64,000 nt of DNA. Origin: Thalassospira sp. MCCC 1A01148 (GTDB taxonomy: Bacteria; Pseudomonadota; Alphaproteobacteria; Rhodospirillales; Thalassospiraceae). Shown here piece by piece: positions 58,817 through 64,000 of the stretch (within the stretch, counting starts at the first letter, position 1; each line of letters starts with the position of its first letter). The DNA lies in the NCBI RefSeq assembly GCF_001613795.1, contig NZ_LPVZ01000024.1, forward strand, positions 124,001 through 188,000. The letters are read 5' to 3'. Under the pieces are notes generated by a model. The model was given only the letters and a program-made list of their open reading frames with translations. It ran no database searches and had not been told where the DNA came from. Made by a program: the position numbers and the translations under genes.

Positions 58817-58855
58817 TAATATATTAGTGCATATCCAGCAAGACGCCTGTATACA
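58817..58855. promoter_or_regulatory. Two palindromes in the divergent GntR/dehydratase promoter region
   Basis: TAATATATTA at 58817-58826 and TGTATACA at 58848-58855. The latter has the T-G-T-n-n-A-C-A form often recognised by FCD-type GntR regulators and ends 35 bases before the GntR start codon. Confidence 0.5.
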
Positions 58856-58889
58856 AATTGCCTGACCAGACATGAATTGCGGGAACATC

Positions 58890-59600
58890 ATGGTCGAAAA
58901 CCTGTTCAAAGATGCACCGATTGCCAAGAAACGCCTGCCCAAACTCAAACGGGGTTCGGCCAGCACGCAACTCCATAATTCCTTGCGTGAGCGCATCATT
59001 GATCTTGAACTTGCGCCCGGCCAGTACCTGTCGCGGGTCGAAATTGCCGAAGCATATGGTGTCAGCCAGACGCCGGTTCGTGATGCTTTGCTCAAGCTAG
59101 AAGAAGAAGGTCTGGTAGATACCTTTCCGCAATCCAAGACAGAAGTTTCGCGCATTGACGTCGAACACGCGCTTGAAACGCAGTTCTTGCGCCTGTCGGT
59201 CGAGCTTGAAATCACCCGCCGTCTGGCAAATGCCAATGACCCTGCCCTGACTGTCAAAGCACACTCCATTCTTGCTCAGCAAAATGCGGTCAGCACCGCA
59301 AACGATCTTGATACCTTTGGCAAACTCGATCGCGATTTCCATTACGCGCTGTATGAGGCAGCCGGCGTTGCCCAACTCTATGGCGTGGTCGAGGCACGAT
59401 CCGGTCACATCGACCGCCTGCGCAAACTCAACCTGCCAGACCCGGGAAAATCGGCATCTATCCTTGATTGCCATAGCCGCATCCTGGATGCGATTGACAA
59501 GGGCGATGCCGATACCGCCTGCGAGGTTGTCCGCGAACATCTGATGGGCACGCTTGCCACCGTCGAAGACATTCGCGAACGTCATCCATCCTACTTCTAG
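58890..59600 (+). CDS. GntR-family (FCD) transcriptional regulator
   Basis: A 236-residue regulator. Winged HTH: QLHNSLRERIIDLELAPGQYLSRVEIAEAYGVSQTPVRDALLKLEEEGLVDTFPQSKTEVSRID; C-terminal all-helical FCD domain with metal-binding residues in DRDFHYALYEAAG and a final HSRILDAIDKGDADTACEVVREHLMGTL. Start at 58890 has GCGGGAA upstream; 58872 is possible. It most likely represses the divergent L-arabinonate dehydratase operon and perhaps the DapA-like gene opposite its 3-prime end, responding to a pentonate or keto acid. Confidence 0.9.
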   Translation: MVENLFKDAPIAKKRLPKLKRGSASTQLHNSLRERIIDLELAPGQYLSRVEIAEAYGVSQTPVRDALLKLEEEGLVDTFPQSKTEVSRIDVEHALETQFLRLSVELEITRRLANANDPALTVKAHSILAQQNAVSTANDLDTFGKLDRDFHYALYEAAGVAQLYGVVEARSGHIDRLRKLNLPDPGKSASILDCHSRILDAIDKGDADTACEVVREHLMGTLATVEDIRERHPSYF

Positions 59601-59625
59601 GACGGGTTGCCCAAACCCCTTCGAC

Positions 59626-60537
59626 TTAGCCGATCAACCCGTTGCTCTTCATGAAGCTTGCCAGTTTTTCCTGCTGCACATCCGTCAGCGGCCAGGCGGA
59701 TGGCGGACGGGTTGCGCCACAATCATCACCCAGCAGTTTGAGTGCCGCCTTTACGCCGGTAACGTTCGTGCCATTCATTTCCTCGGCCCGAACATCCTCG
59801 AATGCCTTCATCTCGGAAATCAGTTTGCGTGCCGTGGCGTAGTCACTGGCCTCAAGGGCGGCGTGAATGGCCATCGAACGTTCCGGCCAGACATTAATCA
59901 GGCCTGATGTAAAGCCGCGCGCGCCCACGGCATAGAATGCCGGCGCCCATGTTTCGGCCAACCCGCCGACCCAAACAATATCCGGGTCACAGGCATTGAT
60001 CGCCTCGGCCAGTTTCATCGGGTTTGGCGTTGCCCATTTAACCCCGGCAACACCTTCGACCGCGCACAAATCAGCGATTGCTTTGGTGCCAATAGCATCG
60101 TTGCGCAAATAGAGCATCATCGGCAGGCCACCGGATGCGTCAGCAACACGTTTGATGTAGTCAACCACGCCACGCGGGGCGACAAACGGGTCCGGCGGCT
60201 GATGGATCATAAGCGCCTCTGCCCCGGCCTCGGCCGAGGCCTTTGCAAGCGCACAGGCATCACGTACACCACGACCGATTCCGGCCAGCATCGGCGCACG
60301 GCCATCGAGCATTTCGGCAACCGACTTCGCCATCGTGATCGCCTCGTCGGTGGTCAGGGCGTAAAATTCACCGGTATTGCCATTCACAACCGGGAAATGA
60401 ACACCTGCAGCCAGCGCACGATCAATCACCGGCATGAGCTTCTTGGGCGCGACATCGCCATTGTCATCATAGGGCGTGACCAAAATGCCTGAAATCCCTG
60501 ACAAAACATCGCGCAATTCGGTTTTTGAAAGTGCCAT
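59626..60537 (-). CDS. DapA-family L-2-keto-3-deoxyarabonate dehydratase-like
   Basis: A 303-residue dihydrodipicolinate-synthase-superfamily TIM barrel. VNGNTGEFYALT (substrate loop G-N-T-G-E), ML YLRND for the catalytic tyrosine and GVAGVKWATPNPMKL with the Schiff-base lysine (GVKW) are visible. The combination with an L-arabinonate dehydratase and 2-oxoglutarate semialdehyde dehydrogenase matches the Azospirillum L-arabinose route, where a DapA-like enzyme dehydrates L-2-keto-3-deoxyarabonate. Related keto-deoxy-sugar aldolases are the alternative. Convergent with the GntR gene. Confidence 0.83.
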   Translation of the reverse strand: MALSKTELRDVLSGISGILVTPYDDNGDVAPKKLMPVIDRALAAGVHFPVVNGNTGEFYALTTDEAITMAKSVAEMLDGRAPMLAGIGRGVRDACALAKASAEAGAEALMIHQPPDPFVAPRGVVDYIKRVADASGGLPMMLYLRNDAIGTKAIADLCAVEGVAGVKWATPNPMKLAEAINACDPDIVWVGGLAETWAPAFYAVGARGFTSGLINVWPERSMAIHAALEASDYATARKLISEMKAFEDVRAEEMNGTNVTGVKAALKLLGDDCGATRPPSAWPLTDVQQEKLASFMKSNGLIG

Positions 60538-60559
60538 GGTTTCCTTATCCCCGTGCCGT

Positions 60560-60602
60560 ATCCCGCAGGTACCGAACCAGTCGGCACAGGCGTGTGCGGG
60601 AT
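60560..60602 (-). promoter_or_regulatory. Structured 5-prime leader of the DapA-like gene
   Basis: ATCCCGCA (60560-60567) pairs perfectly with TGCGGGAT (60595-60602), with an inner CCGA/TCGG hairpin, ending about 22 bases before the start codon. TGTAA/TTACA at 60608-60624 is a further small inverted repeat. The remaining part of the 237-base gap to fdhD shows nothing clear. Confidence 0.4.
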
Positions 60603-60774
60603 CGTCTTGTAATATTTACTTACATCTTGAATAACAAGTATCGCACGCGATGGCAATTCCCTTTGTTTACACACGGAGCTTTAAACCCCACACGCCAAGG
60701 ACATGTGCAGGTGCACCTGTCGTTAAGACAAGCAGTCAAAGGAAATTTACAAGTTCGGGAAGATTATTGGTCGG

Positions 60775-61584
60775 TCAGGCAAACCGGCGGAACAGCCCGC
60801 GCCGTTCACGGCAAATCATGGTAAGGCCCGCTTTTCGGGCAAGGTTCACTGCCGTCAAGGTGGGGCCCGAAAGCGTTACAAGCCCACCTACGCCAAACTG
60901 TACGGTCTTGATGACAATTTCATAGGAACAACGGCTGGTCATCAGAACGAAACCGCCAGCCGGATCAATCCCCAGCCGCGCCACAGCGCCAAGCACCTTG
61001 TCGAGTGCATTGTGACGACCGATATCTTCGCGGACCACAACGATGTTGCCGCGTCCATCAACAAATGCACTGGCATGCAGCAACCCGCCACCTTCGCGAT
61101 TGCGGGTCTGATGTTCGGGAAGCGCATCAATCGCGCGCAAGACGACATCCTGTGACAGGCTAGATGGGGTGACCGTCCCGATCTTGTCCATCGCAACAGC
61201 ATCAAGCGATTGCACACCACACAAACCACAGCCGGACCGGCCTTCAAGGGTGCGTTGACGATCTGCAAGGCGATCAAAAACATCCTCGTGAAGGTCTGCT
61301 TCAATCACATAACCCTGCAGGGTCTTGCGCACATCGCGCAGGGTGATCTGGGAACTACTGTCAGCAATTCCTTCTGACAGGGCAAAACCCACCATGAAAT
61401 CTTCAAGGTTGTGGGGCGACACCATCATCACAGCATAGGAGTGCCCATTGAATGTCAAAGCAGCCGGAACTTCCGGCTGCAACATGATGGGGGTATCATC
61501 AGTGCCATCATCGCCTGAAACGGCGCGCGCAAGATCAACGTCACGCCCGTCCAGAATGCGATTTTCAGATGGATTGGCCGTCAT
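60775..61584 (-). CDS. fdhD: Formate dehydrogenase accessory sulfurtransferase FdhD
   Basis: A 269-residue protein that carries sulfur from IscS to the bis-MGD molybdenum cofactor of formate dehydrogenase. The C-x-x-C motif sits in RSGCGLCGVQSLD, followed by LHASAFVDGRGNIVVVREDIGRHNALDKVLGA and LMTSRCSYEIVIKTVQFGVGGLVTLSGPT, all diagnostic of FdhD. Its start overlaps the FdsD stop by four bases (ATGA). Confidence 0.95.
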   Translation of the reverse strand: MTANPSENRILDGRDVDLARAVSGDDGTDDTPIMLQPEVPAALTFNGHSYAVMMVSPHNLEDFMVGFALSEGIADSSSQITLRDVRKTLQGYVIEADLHEDVFDRLADRQRTLEGRSGCGLCGVQSLDAVAMDKIGTVTPSSLSQDVVLRAIDALPEHQTRNREGGGLLHASAFVDGRGNIVVVREDIGRHNALDKVLGAVARLGIDPAGGFVLMTSRCSYEIVIKTVQFGVGGLVTLSGPTLTAVNLARKAGLTMICRERRGLFRRFA

Positions 61585-61805
61585 GCGTCTTCCTTGACCT
61601 TCCGGATCTTTGGTGCGGCTTTCAGAACCAGAGGATGGAAGTCGGCATTGCCTTCCGCGATCATGTCAAACAGTTGCTTGCGCATGCGCGGTTCCCAGAA
61701 ATCGCTGATATGGTTGGCGACACCTTCGGCAGCCTCATTCTCGGGCTGGGACTTGAAAAAGGTCGCGATCTGATTGGCCATGTAGACAAGTTTGTCAGGT
61801 GCCAT
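61581..61805 (-). CDS. fdsD: Formate dehydrogenase delta subunit
   Basis: A 74-residue protein: LVYMANQIATFFKSQPENEAAEGVANHISDFWEPRMRKQLFDMI is the FdsD signature. It is a small subunit found with soluble NAD-linked, molybdenum formate dehydrogenases and needed for a mature enzyme. Lies between fdsA (93 bases upstream) and fdhD (overlapping). Confidence 0.92.
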   Translation of the reverse strand: MAPDKLVYMANQIATFFKSQPENEAAEGVANHISDFWEPRMRKQLFDMIAEGNADFHPLVLKAAPKIRKVKEDA

Positions 61806-61897
61806 TGCGGTTCACTCTTTGACTGTAAACTTCAGAGACAGACAGGAAATACCAGACACTGGATCAGGTGACCCTAACACAGTGTCTGGCAGATATC

Positions 61898-64000
61898 CTA
61901 TTCAGCGGCATCAACGCGCGGTTTGATCCGACGCGACTGTTCGGCCTGACGATCATATTCCACCTGCCATTCGGTCGGGCCATTGCTTGGCGAGACCTGA
62001 ACCGCGGTTACCTTGTATTCCGGGCAGTTGGTCGCCCAGTCGGTATAGTCGGTGGTGATCACGTTGGCCTGCGTGCCGGGATGGTGGAATGTCGTGTAAA
62101 CCACACCCGGTGCGACACGGTCGGTAATGGTGGCACGAAGGGATGTTTCGCCCGACCGCGATGCCAGACGGATCCAGTCGCCTTCACGAATGCCCCGCTG
62201 TTCGGCATCGTGCGGATGGATTTCCAGCAAGTCTTCCTTATGCCACGTGCTGTTTTCCGTACGCCGGGTCTGCGCGCCCACATTATACTGACTAAGGATA
62301 CGTCCCGTGGTCAGCAAAAGCGGGAAGCGCGGACCGGTGCGTTCATCCGTCGCAACATATTCGGTTACAACAAACTTGCCCTTGCCACGGACAAAGCCAT
62401 CGATATGCATGACCGGGGTCCCTTCCGGGGCCGTGTCATTGCAAGGCCACTGGACCGAGCCTTTTTCTTCAAGCAGGTCATAGCTGACATTGGCAAAGCT
62501 TGGCGTGGTTGCGGCAACTTCGGCCATGATCTGTGACGGATGGGTGTAATTCCAGTCCAGCCCCATCGCCCGCGCAAGATTCTGGGTAACCTCCCAATCG
62601 GCAAAGCCGTTCATCGGGGTCATAACCTTGCGCACGCGGTTAATGCGGCGTTCGGCGTTGGTGAATGTCCCATCCTTTTCAAGGAAGGTCGAACCGGGCA
62701 GGAACACATGCGCGTAGTTGGCGGTTTCATTGAGGAACAGGTCGTGGACGACCACACATTCCATTGCTGCCAGACCAGCTGCCACATGTTTGGTATCCGG
62801 ATCTGACTGAAGGATATCTTCGCCCTGAATATAGATGCCCTTGAATGTGCCTTCGACAGCCGCATCAAGCATATTGGGGATACGAAGACCCGGTTCATCA
62901 TCCAGTTTGACACCCCAGATATCCTCGAAAACATCGCGGGTGGCGCTGTCCTGAATATGGCGATAGCCCGGCAGTTCGTGCGGGAACGATCCCATATCGC
63001 ACGAACCCTGCACATTGTTCTGACCACGCAGCGGGTTCACGCCCACACCCGGACGGCCGATATTACCGGTCGCCATGGCAAGGTTGGCAATCGCCATCAC
63101 GGTGGTGGAACCCTGGCTGTGTTCTGTCACACCAAGACCGTAATAGATCGCACCATTGCCGCCGGTGGCAAATTCACGTGCGGCCGTGCGCATGGTCTGG
63201 GCATCAACACCGATCATCTCGGCGATTGCTTCGGGGCTGTGTTTTGGATCGGAAACAAAGGTTGCCCAATCCTGGAATTCATCCCAGTCGCAGCGTTCAC
63301 GCACGAACGCTTCGTCAAACAGGCCTTCGGTGACGATCACATGGGCAAGCGATGTCAGAACCGCAACGTTCGTCCCCGGACGCAGCGGGATATGGGCGAC
63401 CGCCTCGATATGCGGGGAGCGCACAAGGTCAATACGACGCGGATCGATGACGATCAGTTTCGCACCTTCGCGCAGACGCTTTTTCAGGCGCGAGGCAAAG
63501 ACAGGATGGCCATCGGTCGGGTTGGCCCCGATCAGGATAACAACATCGGTATGTTCGACAGAATCAAAATCCTGCGTCCCGGCCGAAGTACCAAACGTGG
63601 TTTTCAGACCATAGCCGGTCGGCGAATGGCAAACACGCGCGCAGGTGTCGACGTTGTTATTGCCAAAACCGGCACGGATGAGTTTCTGAACAAGGAAGGT
63701 TTCCTCGTTCGTGCAGCGTGACGAGGTAATCCCGCCCAGCGCGCCCTTGCCGTATTTGGCCTGAATGCCCTTGAACTTGTCGGCTGTAAAACGAAGCGCT
63801 TCTTCCCAACTGACTTCCTGCCACGGATCGTCAACGTTCTCACGGATCATCGGGTTCAGGATGCGGTCCTTGTGACTGGCATAGCCATAGGCAAAACGCC
63901 CCTTCACACAGGAATGGCCGCGGTTGGCCTTACCATCCTTATAGGGGACCATGCGGACAAGTTCTTCGCCGCGCATTTCCGCCTTGAACGAGCAGCCAAC
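61898..64000 (-). CDS. fdsA: NAD-dependent formate dehydrogenase alpha subunit, C-terminal part (cut by right edge)
   Basis: The frame is open to base 64000; 701 residues are visible and the N-terminal iron-sulfur domains lie beyond the window. It is the molybdopterin catalytic subunit: the segment near the edge (VGCSFKAEMRGEELVRM, GHSCVKGRFAYGY) is the 4Fe-4S/Moco domain, NVDTCARVCHSPTGYGLKTTFGTSAGTQDFDSVEHTDVV contains the cysteine expected to bind molybdenum and the following histidine, and PLRGQNNVQGSCDMGSFPHELPGY and the C-terminal dinucleotide-binding domain (PLLLTTGRILSQYN, HPGTQANVITTDYTDW) follow. It oxidises formate to CO2, supplying NADH. The fdsG and fdsB genes would be expected just beyond the right edge. 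Confidence 0.93.
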   Translation of the reverse strand, partial: VGCSFKAEMRGEELVRMVPYKDGKANRGHSCVKGRFAYGYASHKDRILNPMIRENVDDPWQEVSWEEALRFTADKFKGIQAKYGKGALGGITSSRCTNEETFLVQKLIRAGFGNNNVDTCARVCHSPTGYGLKTTFGTSAGTQDFDSVEHTDVVILIGANPTDGHPVFASRLKKRLREGAKLIVIDPRRIDLVRSPHIEAVAHIPLRPGTNVAVLTSLAHVIVTEGLFDEAFVRERCDWDEFQDWATFVSDPKHSPEAIAEMIGVDAQTMRTAAREFATGGNGAIYYGLGVTEHSQGSTTVMAIANLAMATGNIGRPGVGVNPLRGQNNVQGSCDMGSFPHELPGYRHIQDSATRDVFEDIWGVKLDDEPGLRIPNMLDAAVEGTFKGIYIQGEDILQSDPDTKHVAAGLAAMECVVVHDLFLNETANYAHVFLPGSTFLEKDGTFTNAERRINRVRKVMTPMNGFADWEVTQNLARAMGLDWNYTHPSQIMAEVAATTPSFANVSYDLLEEKGSVQWPCNDTAPEGTPVMHIDGFVRGKGKFVVTEYVATDERTGPRFPLLLTTGRILSQYNVGAQTRRTENSTWHKEDLLEIHPHDAEQRGIREGDWIRLASRSGETSLRATITDRVAPGVVYTTFHHPGTQANVITTDYTDWATNCPEYKVTAVQVSPSNGPTEWQVEYDRQAEQSRRIKPRVDAAE

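Noticed and set aside
1-64000. tRNA, rRNA, insertion sequences, prophage or integration sites
   Set aside because: I read all intergenic gaps and saw no tRNA-like cloverleaf, transposase, integrase or terminal repeats; absence is only as good as reading by eye.

Overview
The window is dense, chromosome-like DNA with about 56 protein genes, short intergenic gaps, no RNA genes that I could recognise, and no insertion sequences, prophage or CRISPR. Gene content (Liv-type ABC importer, heterotetrameric sarcosine-oxidase-like genes, Tmm/Tdm/GmaS methylated-amine genes, FdsA-type formate dehydrogenase, non-phosphorylative pentose oxidation) and sequence style point to a free-living, probably marine alphaproteobacterium. 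A Thalassospira-like Rhodospirillales member is my best guess, but that is an inference and not a search result.

Layout. 1-4.1 kb: end of a glutathione S-transferase gene, an exported lipoprotein hydrolase, a TspO-family protein, a DUF3750 protein and an AraC regulator. 4.4-10.5 kb: a complete Liv-type ABC importer followed by an aldehyde dehydrogenase, divergent from the AraC gene. 10.7-15 kb: a DUF188 protein, a sugar-efflux-like MFS transporter, a cold-shock protein and a DEAD-box RNA helicase. 15-18 kb: a sulfur unit made of an exported rhodanese, a YeeE/YedE transporter and, overlapping it by an ATGA, a strange exported protein with 31 cysteines in Asn-Pro-Cys repeats. 18.1-22.6 kb: two TetR regulators, NAD kinase, acetylornithine deacetylase and a polytopic membrane protein.

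22.7-45.5 kb is a methylated-amine catabolic island. Trimethylamine is oxidised by Tmm; TMAO is cleaved by Tdm (DUF1989-GcvT fusion); dimethylamine is attacked by a heme-dependent demethylase with its DmmA/DmmB-like partners; monomethylamine enters the N-methylglutamate route through GmaS and MgsABC. A four-gene set that looks like sarcosine oxidase (soxBDAG) is probably the N-methylglutamate dehydrogenase MgdABCD that would complete the route. An Amt transporter with an unnoticed 54-residue membrane protein behind it, an XRE-cupin regulator, a GATase1-AraC regulator and PurU (formyl-THF to formate) accompany them. At the far right a formate dehydrogenase unit (FdsA, FdsD, FdhD) would oxidise the C1 units to CO2.

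45.5-60.5 kb holds two parallel oxidative pentose routes meeting at 2-oxoglutarate semialdehyde: a XylFHG-type importer, SDR sugar dehydrogenase, large IlvD/Edd dehydratase and FAH-family dehydratase under a ROK regulator; and an L-arabinonate-dehydratase-like IlvD/Edd enzyme, a DapA-like dehydratase and an RraA-like protein with a GntR regulator. The shared semialdehyde dehydrogenase lies between them. No sugar lactonase is visible in the window.

The most novel-looking items are the NPC-repeat protein in the sulfur operon, the 54-residue partner of Amt, and a set of candidate operators and intra-operon stem-loops.
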